Shown piece by piece: positions 43,200-51,994 of a stretch of DNA of 64,000 bases (the first letter of the stretch is position 1; every line of letters starts with the position of its first letter). The notes under the pieces are model-generated. The model was given only the letters and a program-made list of their open reading frames with translations, was not told where the DNA came from and made no database searches. The stretch is taken from NCBI RefSeq assembly GCF_018343625.1, contig NZ_JAGYPG010000004.1:313102-377101 (forward strand), read 5' to 3'. A program made the position numbers and the translations under genes. This DNA comes from Lederbergia citri. GTDB taxonomy: Bacteria; Bacillota; Bacilli; Bacillales; Bacillaceae_C.

Positions 43200-44347
43200 A
43201 TCAAATGGGTTAACCAAGGATTGGGTGCAAGTAAAGAAGTAAAGTATCTGGTAAAGAATATTTCTTTATAAATAATTTCACAATACAAAGTCAGATTAGT
43301 GCAAATAATAGTCGCTTCATGGGAATTTTAGAATTTGTACCACGACTATTTGTTGAAACATTAATAGTGTCAATTGTTCTAATAACAATGCTAATAATTG
43401 TATTTCAAGGGATGAATACAACACAGTTAGTATCGACAATGGCACTTTTTGCTATGGCTGCATTCCGATTAATGCCATCAATCACTCGAGTTACTTCAAT
43501 AATCACTACGATTCGGTATAGCCAGCCTGCTTTATCGGTCATTTATCACGATTTATTTTTGAGTGAAAAGCAAGGTGGAAAGTCAAAGAACGCTTTGAAT
43601 ATAAGCAGTGGTACAGATAAGGAACAAATGACATTGCTTAAGAAAAAGAGACTTTTTACTGATTCAATAAAATTAAATGAAGTTTCATTTCGATATCCGA
43701 ACCAGACTGAATATACAGTTAAGGATATATCATTAACTATTCCAATTGGTCGTTCATTAGCATTTATTGGTGAATCTGGTGCCGGAAAAACGACTCTCGT
43801 TGATATTATTCTCGGTCTTTTCCAGCAGGATAAAGGTAGTATTCTAGTTGATAAAAATTTATTTGACCAATTAGCCTTATGGCAGCAATAAATAGGTTAT
43901 ATCCCACAATCCATCTTTTTATCAGATGATACAATTCGTGCAAATGTAGCGTTCGGAGTAGATGACAAACAGATTGATGATCAAGAAGTATGGCGCGCAT
44001 TAGAGCAAGCTCAATTAATGGATTTCGTTAAAGGGTTACCAGAACAACTGGATACTACAGTTGGGGAGCGGGGAGTAAGATTATCCGGAGGGCAACGTCA
44101 ACGTATCGGCATTGCACGGGCATTATATCATAATCCTGAAATAATTTTTATGGATGAAGCAACGTCAGCTCTAGATAATGAAACGGAAAAAGAAATAATG
44201 AAATCTATTGATAGTTTAAAAGGTGAAAAGACTTTAATTATTATTGCTCATCGACTAAGCATAATTGAGAATTGTGATATTGTGTTCAAAATTAATAATG
44301 GAAAATTATTATCTGCAGAGAAAAAACTTGGACGTTCAGCAATATAA
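43200..44347 (+). pseudogene. 5'-truncated, broken copy of the ABC transporter gene
   Basis: It begins abruptly in the middle of the permease region, equivalent to position 40833 of the intact gene. A one-base deletion near 43244 (AAAGTATC against AAAGGTATCC) breaks the frame. AAA has become TAA at 43889-43891, just before the Q-loop equivalent. A 3-base deletion removes one codon in SILVDSKN. Walker A and the signature motif survive on different pieces. Changes are few, so decay is recent. Confidence 0.92.
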
Positions 44348-44378
44348 ATATGGGCAATTATTTGAGTAGGATGATGAA

Positions 44379-45542
44379 ATGAAAAAAGTAGTAATTGTTA
44401 CTCGTCGAATGGTTGTGGGAGGGATAGAAAAGGCATTGATTTCAATGTTGAAATCTATTCCAAAAGATAAGTATCAAATAACTGTTTTAGTAATGGGAGT
44501 AGGCGGAGAACTTGAGGATGAAGTCCCTGATTATGTGAAAGTGGACTGTTTGTATGGTAATGAAAATTCAACTTTAGAAAAGATTTGGAACCATATTAAA
44601 AAAGGAAAATTAATATCGGCAATAAAAATTGCGTGGTTTTCATTACTTTCCAAAGCGACAAAAAGTGTTTTTAAACAGGAATGGTATCATTCGAAAATGA
44701 TACCAAAGATTAAAACAGAATATGATCTGGCAATCGCATACCATGTACCAGCCTCATTTCCTGTTGTATTTGTCATGAACAATATCAAAGCTAAAACAAA
44801 GATAGCTTGGATACATTCAGATGTGTCCCATTATAAAGAGCAGCTTAAACCATATGAAGAGTTTTATGAAAAATACGATAAAATATTTTGTGTTTCAAAG
44901 GAAGGAATGGCAAAATTTATAAATCTTTTTCCACAATTTCAAGGGAAAACATCTATATTTTATAACCTAATTGACAAGCAAATTGTAGAAGAATTAGCTT
45001 CAAGAGAAATTGGTTTTAATGATCAATTCGATGGTTTACGGATAGTAACTGTAGGAAGGTTAACGAGGGAGAAAGGCCATGACTTAATTCCAGAAGTACT
45101 TTCTCGATTAATGAGAGATGGTAAAAAAATTAGATGGTATTTAATAGGAGAAGGCGATTGTCGTGCTGACCTAGAGGCATTGATAATGAAATTAAGTTTA
45201 AAAGAATCTTTAATTCTTTTAGGACAAAAAATCAACCCATATCCATATATTAAACAATGTGATATTTATGTTCAACCATCGAGACATGAAGGTTATTGTA
45301 TTACTTTGACAGAGGCAAGAGTATTAAATAAACCCATCATTACAACAGATTTTGTAGGGGCAAGAGAACAAATTGTCAACGGAGAAAATGGACTAATTGT
45401 TAAATTTGATGAAAATGAAATGTATTTGGCAATTACTACCCTTATAAATAATCGAAAATTATCCATAAGTTTTGCAGATAAATTGAAAAAGACCAACATA
45501 AATGACACAAATCACCTTGAAAGATTATTAGAAAGTGTGTGA
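44379..45542 (+). CDS. GT4 glycosyltransferase
   Basis: A 387-residue GT-B enzyme: VVIVTRRMVVGGIEKALISM, IAWIHSDVSHYKEQL, VGRLTREKGHDLIP and EGYCITLTEARVLNKP. KINPYPYIKQCDIYVQPSRH links it to the enzyme at 36620 and to 24016. AGGATGATGAA precedes the ATG. It follows the decayed ABC copy and is the intact member of the duplicated ABC-GT4 unit. Confidence 0.88.
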   Translation: MKKVVIVTRRMVVGGIEKALISMLKSIPKDKYQITVLVMGVGGELEDEVPDYVKVDCLYGNENSTLEKIWNHIKKGKLISAIKIAWFSLLSKATKSVFKQEWYHSKMIPKIKTEYDLAIAYHVPASFPVVFVMNNIKAKTKIAWIHSDVSHYKEQLKPYEEFYEKYDKIFCVSKEGMAKFINLFPQFQGKTSIFYNLIDKQIVEELASREIGFNDQFDGLRIVTVGRLTREKGHDLIPEVLSRLMRDGKKIRWYLIGEGDCRADLEALIMKLSLKESLILLGQKINPYPYIKQCDIYVQPSRHEGYCITLTEARVLNKPIITTDFVGAREQIVNGENGLIVKFDENEMYLAITTLINNRKLSISFADKLKKTNINDTNHLERLLESV

Positions 45543-45587
45543 TTATGCCAAAACCTTGTCACACTAATGAATAAGGAGGTTGGCAAT

Positions 45588-46493
45588 TTGCTATTTGCTG
45601 ATATAAAAAAGTTTTTTGTTAAACTATTTCAATATTTCATAGGGAAAATGATAGACAATATACAAGGACGTGAAAAGGTAATAAAGCTAATTGAAACTAT
45701 AAGAGGTTTATACATTTATCCAAGAATAATGCTTGGTCGTATTATTACTTTAAATAACTTAAATAGGACGGATGTACTTGTGTTTGCTGCACATGCAGAT
45801 GATGATGTTTTAGGTTTAGGGACTACTCTCTATAGACATAGTCTAAAAGGTGATAATGTAAAAGTTGTATTTATTACTAATGGCACAGGGAGGGGTGGTG
45901 AAAGTTGGGCTGTTACAAGACGTGAATCGAAAAAAAAGTCAAATATAAGATATAAAGAGGCAGTTCAGGCATTATCTCTAATAAATATCCCTGAAAATAA
46001 TATTTATTGCTTAGGATTTCCTGATGGGGGAACCCAACGTTATTTAAAAAATATTTCCGATGATATCCACTTTCTAATTAATAAATTGAGACCAGGGCGA
46101 ATATATGTGCATTGTATAGAAGGCGGGCATAGAGATCATGATTTGACTAGCTATGTTGTGAAGTCTGTATGCAATAAAATCAATTATAATCAGTTATTTG
46201 AATGGACAGAATACTATCCCAATCAACCTTTAGGTACTCATAATGTTAAATTTTTACTCACTCCATCTTCATCTATAAAAGAAAATACAATAAAGATTAC
46301 GCAATATGAACGTAACTTAAAGAAGAAAATGCTTGCTTGTCATCAATCCCAAGATGTAGAGCAATATTTTCTACAGGGAGAGGCGATAAGAGTTGCAACT
46401 ACAACTGATATGGAAATGGATTTGTATAAGTATTCTCAATTTTCGAGGAAAAAATTAAACCCAATTATTGAAGAAGTTAATAAATGTATTTAA
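45588..46493 (+). CDS. PIG-L family N-acetyl sugar deacetylase
   Basis: A 301-residue protein. After a basic, partly hydrophobic N-terminal 60 residues, the LmbE/PIG-L fold shows VFAAHADDDVLGLGTTLYRH (zinc motif in the A-H-A-D-D-D form), FITNGTGRGGESW and a second zinc motif, EGGHRDHDLTS. These enzymes remove N-acetyl groups from GlcNAc-type sugars in the cytosol. I choose TTG 45588 because AGGAGG at 45574-45579 lies 8 bp before it; the upstream ATG at 45567 overlaps that site. Confidence 0.86.
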   Translation: MLFADIKKFFVKLFQYFIGKMIDNIQGREKVIKLIETIRGLYIYPRIMLGRIITLNNLNRTDVLVFAAHADDDVLGLGTTLYRHSLKGDNVKVVFITNGTGRGGESWAVTRRESKKKSNIRYKEAVQALSLINIPENNIYCLGFPDGGTQRYLKNISDDIHFLINKLRPGRIYVHCIEGGHRDHDLTSYVVKSVCNKINYNQLFEWTEYYPNQPLGTHNVKFLLTPSSSIKENTIKITQYERNLKKKMLACHQSQDVEQYFLQGEAIRVATTTDMEMDLYKYSQFSRKKLNPIIEEVNKCI

Positions 46494-46694
46494 TTCGGTG
46501 AATATGTATGAGAATCTGTTTATTAATTCAAATTTCTTTAATCCTCTTTTAGATTACAACGAGTATTGGAAATTAATTTGAAATAAATGGAATCCTTTGG
46601 TTATTCAATAATTATTAACGATCAATAAATTATTTTTCGAATTTTGGATTGAGATTATATATAGTTACTTTAAAAATTTAATAAGAAAAATTTC

Positions 46695-46722
46695 AACACT
46701 GACATTAAGGTGTTATTTTTTT
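46695..46722 (+). terminator. possible weak terminator before the second DUF115 gene
   Basis: AACAC pairs with GTGTT across a 10-nt loop and a run of seven T follows after one A. The stem is short. The gap from 46494 to 46751 shows no gene; this is its only notable structure, and leader-RNA antitermination could make it irrelevant. Confidence 0.4.
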
Positions 46723-46751
46723 GCACTTCATTTTATGTAAAGAGGTAAAAA

Positions 46752-47609
46752 ATGATGGCTTTAAAAGATATTATTAAACGATATAAATTTGCCATTATCT
46801 TAATTAGAGCAATAAGGCGAATACAGTTTATTATTTTTCCTTATATTTTTTCGGTTATTTCTTTCAATATTAAAAAGATATTAAGAGTTAGCAGAATATA
46901 TAAAAACAGTAGTTATGAAAAATTAAGAAGCATTAAAGGTAAACATAAAGGAGAAAGGTGCTTTATTGTTGCAACAGGTCCGAGTTTAACCATTCAAGAT
47001 TTAGAAAAACTAAAAGGCGAAATAACTTTTAGTATGAACTCAATTTGTTTAGCCTTCGACGAAACTGAGTGGAGGCCGACATATTATGGAATTCAGGGGA
47101 TTCATGTATTTAATCAACTTAAGGATCATGTAACAAAGCTTGATGTCCAAGGTAAATTTATAGGAGATACGATTTCATGGCCGAAAATAAATCAGAATGA
47201 CTATATCTATCCTTTAAATTTACTTAATCATTCTCAAACTCATAAAAAATACAAAACGCAATTTAGTGATAATGCTTTTTCCGTTGTTTACGATGGGTAT
47301 TCCATAACATATTCACTCATACAAATTGCGGTATACATGGGCTTTAAAGAAATTTATTTATTAGGTGTAGATTGTAAATATCCAAAAGATATGAACCATC
47401 ATTTTAAAGAATACGGTCATGTGGATCCGACATTCTTATCAGCTGTAGAAAAAATGATTAATGCTTATAAGGTAGCAAAGAAATTTGCAGATAGCCATAA
47501 CATAAAAATTTATAATGCAACACGGGGAGGAATGCTTGAAGTTTTTGAAAGAGTAAATCTTGAGACGGTATTAGAAAAGAATACTAAGTTATTAAAGAAA
47601 TCTGTCTAA
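46752..47609 (+). CDS. DUF115 (MptE/Maf-like) protein, paralogue of the gene at 42273
   Basis: A 285-residue protein with the same layout as its paralogue: KHKGERCFIVATGPSLTIQD, TFSMNSICLAFDETEWRPTY, YSLIQIAVYMGFKEIYLLGV with DCKYP, and NATRGGMLEVFERVNLE. The middle part differs more, as expected if the two use different acceptors. AGAGG lies 6 bp before the ATG. It directly precedes the CMP-sugar synthetase gene, which supports a CMP-sugar donor. Confidence 0.78.
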   Translation: MMALKDIIKRYKFAIILIRAIRRIQFIIFPYIFSVISFNIKKILRVSRIYKNSSYEKLRSIKGKHKGERCFIVATGPSLTIQDLEKLKGEITFSMNSICLAFDETEWRPTYYGIQGIHVFNQLKDHVTKLDVQGKFIGDTISWPKINQNDYIYPLNLLNHSQTHKKYKTQFSDNAFSVVYDGYSITYSLIQIAVYMGFKEIYLLGVDCKYPKDMNHHFKEYGHVDPTFLSAVEKMINAYKVAKKFADSHNIKIYNATRGGMLEVFERVNLETVLEKNTKLLKKSV

Positions 47610-47676
47610 TGGTAAACCAATACTATATTAATAGCTTTTGAGATAAATATAAAATTATAGTGGGAGAGAAAAGTAA

Positions 47677-48417
47677 ATGAAAATTTTAGGTGTAATTCCT
47701 GCTAGGTACAATTCATCGAGGTTTAAAGGAAAGCCTTTAGCTGACATATGTGGAAAACCAATGATTTGGTGGGTACACCACAAATTATCAAAGGTAGAGG
47801 AATTATCTGAAATAATCGTGGCCACAGACAATGAACAAATTGAAGAGGTTTGTAATGAATATGGAATAAAAACTGTAATGACTTCTTCTGAGCATAAAAC
47901 TCATTTGGATAGACTGTATGAGGTATCCACTAAGAAAGATGCAGATTTTTATATTAATGTTAATGGTGATGAACCACTTATAGAAGTTGATGCAATCTTA
48001 AAAATATTACCTCATAATATAGATCCTGATTCTTTTTATGTAGCGAATTTAATGACAGAGTTAACGAATCCGTTAGAGGCAGTTGATTTTTCAAAAATTA
48101 AAATTGTAACAGATATATTTGGCTATGGCTTGTATATGGCTAGATCTCCAGTCCCATATCCCAAGGGAACTTATAACTTTACTTATAAAAAATTTGTCGG
48201 TGTACAATGTTTTACTAAAAGTGCCCTTGAGTTTTGTTATAACGCAAAAAGAGGTCAATTGGAAGAAGCTGAAGACATTGATGAATTTCGTTTTTTGGAA
48301 AATGGGCAAAGGATTAAATTCATTGAAGCCACTGCCACTACAATATCCGTAGATACTCCAAAGGATTTGGAAAAGGTCAGAAGTATTATTCAATCTCAAT
48401 TAGAAAGTGTGGTCTAA
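47677..48417 (+). CDS. KdsB-like CMP-ulosonate (3-deoxy-sugar) cytidylyltransferase
   Basis: A 246-residue nucleotidyltransferase. Motifs match 3-deoxy-manno-octulosonate cytidylyltransferase: GVIPARYNSSRFKGKPLADI, ATDNEQIEEVC, an SSEHKTHLDRL variant of the HxSGTDR motif, FYINVNGDEPLIE, and a C-terminal ISVDTPKDLEKV. The length is the same as KdsB. KdsB activates Kdo for lipopolysaccharide, which a Gram-positive does not make, so the substrate here is probably a related 3-deoxy-2-ulosonic acid for the exopolysaccharide. KdsA and NeuB homologues are absent from the window; the aldolase encoded next may replace them. Confidence 0.85.
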   Translation: MKILGVIPARYNSSRFKGKPLADICGKPMIWWVHHKLSKVEELSEIIVATDNEQIEEVCNEYGIKTVMTSSEHKTHLDRLYEVSTKKDADFYINVNGDEPLIEVDAILKILPHNIDPDSFYVANLMTELTNPLEAVDFSKIKIVTDIFGYGLYMARSPVPYPKGTYNFTYKKFVGVQCFTKSALEFCYNAKRGQLEEAEDIDEFRFLENGQRIKFIEATATTISVDTPKDLEKVRSIIQSQLESVV

Positions 48418-48420
48418 AAA

Positions 48421-50040
48421 ATGAATAATATAAAACTGTTGGATTGCACCTTGCGTGACGGAGGATATATTAATAATTGGAATTTCGGATATCGGACAAT
48501 AAAAAAAGTAATAGAAAAATTATCTCAATCAAATATTGATATTATTGAATGTGGATTTATTAGGGATCAAGAATTTAATCATAATAGATCAGTATTCAAT
48601 GATGTCGAAAGTATAAAGGAGTTCATTAATCCAAAGCACAAAAATATCTTCTATGTTGGGATGATAGATTATCCATATATTCCGATTGACAAAATTAATA
48701 ACTGTGATGGTTCTTCAATTGATGGAATCAGATTAACGTTTCATGAAAATGAAATAGAAGAAGCTATGGATTATGGAGAAAAACTTATTAGAAAAGGTTA
48801 TAAGGTGTTTATTCAACCAGTAGGCACAACGAGTTACAATGATTCAAACCTTATAAAATTGGTTCAAATGGTTAATAAGCTTAATCCTTATGCATTTTAT
48901 TTAGTGGATACACTTGGGGTTATGTATAAAAATGATCTATTAAGAATGTATCATTTAATCGATAATAATCTCAACGATTCAATAAGCATTGGGTTTCATT
49001 CTCATAATAACTTACAGTTATCATTTTCAAATGCTCAAGAACTGTTAATGTTGCATACAAAAAGAAAGCTTATTATAGACGCTTCTGTTTTTGGTATGGG
49101 AAGAGGAGCAGGAAATTTATGTACGGAACTCGTTACCCAATATATTAATAATAATATTGAGGAAAAGTATAATGTTGTACCTTTATTGGAAATTGTTGAT
49201 GAACATTTAGGGGAATTTTCTTATGAATCAAAGTGGGGATATTCTTTACCTTATTATATTTCAGCGGTAAATAATACACATCCTAATTATGCATCATATT
49301 TAATAAATAAGCAGACAATTTCAGTGAAATCTATTAATACAATTTTGAAACTGATTCCTTTAAGTAAAAAGGATATTTTTGATCCCATTTTAATAGAAGA
49401 TTTATATATTAACTATCAACATCACTTTGTTGACGATACTGAAAATATTGAAATAATCAACAACCTTATAGGGAATAGAAAAGTGCTTATTATTGCTCCT
49501 GGAAAAACAATTAAGACTGAATTGGAGAAAATACGTACTTTTATTCATAGTAACGACCCTTTTGTAATTTGTGTGAATTTTCTCCCTGAAACTTTGAATA
49601 CAAATGCTATTTTTATTAGTAATGAAAAAAGATTTAATTCCCTTTCTGAATTTATGGGAGAAAAAAATAATAATAATATATCCTTAATCACAACATCCAA
49701 CATTCCTACAACAAATGATTATTTTTCATTTGTTATTAACTATTCGGATTTACTAATTGATAATTCCTTAATATCAGATAATTCAGGACTAATGCTATTA
49801 AATCTATTAAACCGATTATCTATAAATAATGTTTATCTTGCTGGATTTGATGGCTTTCATATTAATAAAATGAATAATTATTTTTCCAATGAAATGATTA
49901 ATAGTTCTACAATAGAAGAACTTATAAAGAAAAACGATGCCATTAGGAAGCATTTGAATTTTATTGAAAGAAAAATGAACATTCACTTTATTACTTCAAG
50001 TATTTATAGTGATTCCCATATATATAGTCCAATCTTATAA
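48421..50040 (+). CDS. HMGL-like aldolase fused to a C-terminal DUF115-like domain
   Basis: A 539-residue protein. The first about 290 residues form a pyruvate-aldolase/HMG-lyase TIM barrel: KLLDCTLRDGGYINNWNFG (catalytic and metal-binding DxTLRDGG), ECGFIRDQEF, VDTLGVMY, SIGFHSHNNLQLSFSNA (metal-binding HxH) and FGMGRGAGNL. From about 355 on, NRKVLIIAPGKTIKTELEK and SINNVYLAGFDGFHINKM resemble the GPSL and KEIYLLGxD motifs of the DUF115 proteins nearby. Relatives condense or cleave pyruvate and aldehydes. Starts 3 bp after the cytidylyltransferase stop. Assigning it to ulosonic acid formation is inference. Confidence 0.75.
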   Translation: MNNIKLLDCTLRDGGYINNWNFGYRTIKKVIEKLSQSNIDIIECGFIRDQEFNHNRSVFNDVESIKEFINPKHKNIFYVGMIDYPYIPIDKINNCDGSSIDGIRLTFHENEIEEAMDYGEKLIRKGYKVFIQPVGTTSYNDSNLIKLVQMVNKLNPYAFYLVDTLGVMYKNDLLRMYHLIDNNLNDSISIGFHSHNNLQLSFSNAQELLMLHTKRKLIIDASVFGMGRGAGNLCTELVTQYINNNIEEKYNVVPLLEIVDEHLGEFSYESKWGYSLPYYISAVNNTHPNYASYLINKQTISVKSINTILKLIPLSKKDIFDPILIEDLYINYQHHFVDDTENIEIINNLIGNRKVLIIAPGKTIKTELEKIRTFIHSNDPFVICVNFLPETLNTNAIFISNEKRFNSLSEFMGEKNNNNISLITTSNIPTTNDYFSFVINYSDLLIDNSLISDNSGLMLLNLLNRLSINNVYLAGFDGFHINKMNNYFSNEMINSSTIEELIKKNDAIRKHLNFIERKMNIHFITSSIYSDSHIYSPIL

Positions 50041-50061
50041 AAATGACATTGGAGGAATAAT

Positions 50062-50736
50062 GTGAAATATTCTACTGTGATTTTTGATTTAGACGGTACA
50101 TTATTGGATACAGCAGCTGGGATTATGATAGGTGCAAGCTATACCGCAAATAAAATGGGGAGTCTTAAACTTACAGAAAATCAACAAAGAAGTTTTATAG
50201 GTCCACCAATTATTGATTCTTTTATTCGAGAATGTAGTTTTTCGGAAAGTAAAGCAAGAAAGGCTGTTGAAATATACAGACAACGATACAAAGAAAAAGG
50301 AATGTATGAAGCAAAGGTTTATCCACGTATTAATAAAATGCTAGAACTATTATTGGAAAAGGGATATAAGACGGCAGTAGCTACATTAAAAAGGGATGAT
50401 TTTGCAAAAGATATTCTGAAATATTTCGGGTTGTCTGATTATATAAATGTGATTAAAGGAATGGATCACCTAGATTCACTCAGTAAAACGGATATTATAT
50501 TCATGTGTTTAAAACAACTGAAAGAAAATGATTTCTCAAGAGTCGTGTTAATAGGTGACAGCTATTATGATGCAATTGGTGCTGAGGAAGTGGGAATTGA
50601 TTTTATTGCAGTGACTTATGGGTATGGTTTTAAAAATAAAGAAGAGGCAAAGCAAAGTAAACACATTTTTATAGCAGATAGTGTAGACGAGATTATAAGA
50701 TATTTGAAATTATACGATGTGGATAGGAATTTGTAG
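50062..50736 (+). CDS. HAD-superfamily phosphatase, phosphoglycolate phosphatase-like
   Basis: A 224-residue HAD hydrolase: VIFDLDGTLLDTAAGI (nucleophile Asp), AVATLKRDDF (motif II, Thr), a Lys in LDSLSKTDII and VLIGDSYYDAIGAE (motif IV). A helical cap lies between motifs I and II. The GTG start at 50062 has GGAGGAA upstream. Sitting after the cytidylyltransferase and aldolase genes, it could dephosphorylate the sugar acid before CMP activation, as KdsC does in the Kdo route. Confidence 0.86.
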   Translation: MKYSTVIFDLDGTLLDTAAGIMIGASYTANKMGSLKLTENQQRSFIGPPIIDSFIRECSFSESKARKAVEIYRQRYKEKGMYEAKVYPRINKMLELLLEKGYKTAVATLKRDDFAKDILKYFGLSDYINVIKGMDHLDSLSKTDIIFMCLKQLKENDFSRVVLIGDSYYDAIGAEEVGIDFIAVTYGYGFKNKEEAKQSKHIFIADSVDEIIRYLKLYDVDRNL

Positions 50737-50849
50737 AACACAGTCTTAAGGACTACGAAAATAGTTTTTAATAATAAATATAAGTTTAAATAAATCAAAA
50801 TTTAAGTCCATAAATATGACAAGATCTTCTTTAAAGAAGGGATAAAAAG

Positions 50850-51890
50850 ATGCCAATAGTTAGTATTATTGTTCCTATTTATAATGTTGAGGCTTATCTA
50901 GAAAGATGTATACATTCTCTTATTAATCAAACTCTCCAAGATATTGAGATTATTCTTGTTAATGACGGTTCAAAAGATAAGTGTGGAGAAATTTGTGAAA
51001 AATACGCAAAGATAGATTCAAGGATAAAAATAATCCATAAGCCTAATGGAGGGTTATCATCAGCTAGAAATTCTGGTCTAGATATTGCAAATGGCGAGTT
51101 TATAGGATTTATTGACGCTGATGATTGGGTTGAGAAGAGGATGTTTGAGGTATTAGTTAACAATGCAACTAAAAATGAAAGCGATATTGCTGTTTGTAAT
51201 TACAGAAGTGTCTATAGTCCAGAAAACAATCAACCCTCAAAAGTTTCCTTAGCACTAGAAGATGGATTAATAGATGTTGAGAGTTTAGGACTATCTCGAT
51301 ATATTTTGGATTATTTTTTACCATTTAAACATGCATATTGTGTTTGGAACAAGTTATATAAAAACGAATTAATAAAAACGCACAACATAAGGTTTGAACC
51401 TAATCAAGAAATCTATGCAGAAGATATATTATTTAATTTGTACTATTTATGTCATACAAAGACAATCAGTACAACCCCTGAAGTGTTTGTTAATTACTAC
51501 AAACATTCAAATTCATTAAGTTCAATTCCAAATACTTTACTATCTAGATTAACAAGGATGGTAAAAAGGTTTGAAAAATATGCAATTCATCATAATTATA
51601 AAAAAATTGCACGAATAACAATTCCTACAATTTTTTGTGAGCAAGTTTTAGCATCGTTGGATTACCTTCTGCATTCTAAAGATATTAAATATGTAGAAAA
51701 ATGTTTAAAAGATTTATCCAGTAGTAATGCATTTAAAGAGTATTCTTTAAAAACATTTTTTAATAGAGAAAGTTCTAAATACTTAAAGTCCAAAGGGTTT
51801 AGGTTGAGAGGAAGACTATATTTTCGACTAATGTTAATTAGATTAATGTTAGGACAAAATTCATTTATTCTGAACAAGCTAATTAAGTAA
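50850..51890 (+). CDS. GT2 glycosyltransferase
   Basis: A 346-residue GT-A enzyme: VSIIVPIYNVEAYLERCIHS, LVNDGSKDKCGEICEKYA, NGGLSSARNSG and FIDADDWVE (DAD in place of DSD). The leader contains the palindrome CTTCTTTAAAGAAG, whose right arm supplies the ribosome binding site, so translation could be damped by folding. Donor unknown. Confidence 0.87.
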   Translation: MPIVSIIVPIYNVEAYLERCIHSLINQTLQDIEIILVNDGSKDKCGEICEKYAKIDSRIKIIHKPNGGLSSARNSGLDIANGEFIGFIDADDWVEKRMFEVLVNNATKNESDIAVCNYRSVYSPENNQPSKVSLALEDGLIDVESLGLSRYILDYFLPFKHAYCVWNKLYKNELIKTHNIRFEPNQEIYAEDILFNLYYLCHTKTISTTPEVFVNYYKHSNSLSSIPNTLLSRLTRMVKRFEKYAIHHNYKKIARITIPTIFCEQVLASLDYLLHSKDIKYVEKCLKDLSSSNAFKEYSLKTFFNRESSKYLKSKGFRLRGRLYFRLMLIRLMLGQNSFILNKLIK

Positions 51891-51994
51891 TTTATTAAAA
51901 CATTAATGATGATATAGGATGCTTTTAAAATAATGTTTATATAGATTTGTAATAGTTTAAATAAATACTGATTTTTAATAAGGGGAAAGAGAAA

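Larger units (their letters stand above)
40833..44487 (+). repeat. direct repeat pair of about 1.29 kb flanking a DUF115 gene
   Basis: The stretch 40833-42123 (3' part of the ABC gene plus the first about 110 bp of a GT4 gene) is repeated at 43200-44487 with high identity by eye. Between the copies lie a further diverged ABC 3' fragment (42128-42250) and an intact DUF115 gene (42273-43166). The upstream copy keeps the intact ABC gene and a dead GT4 fragment; the downstream copy has a dead ABC fragment and the intact GT4 gene. Recombination between the copies would delete the DUF115 gene and restore ABC followed by GT4. Confidence 0.88.

Noticed and set aside
43319..44347. Two frames of 190 and 109 codons as separate ABC subunits
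   Set aside because: They align end to end with the single ABC gene at 40185 and are separated by a nonsense codon, so they are parts of one pseudogene.
50826..50839. CTTCTTTAAAGAAG palindrome as another SinR operator
   Set aside because: Both half-sites lack the leading G, and the right arm is the ribosome binding site of the GT2 gene, which explains its sequence.
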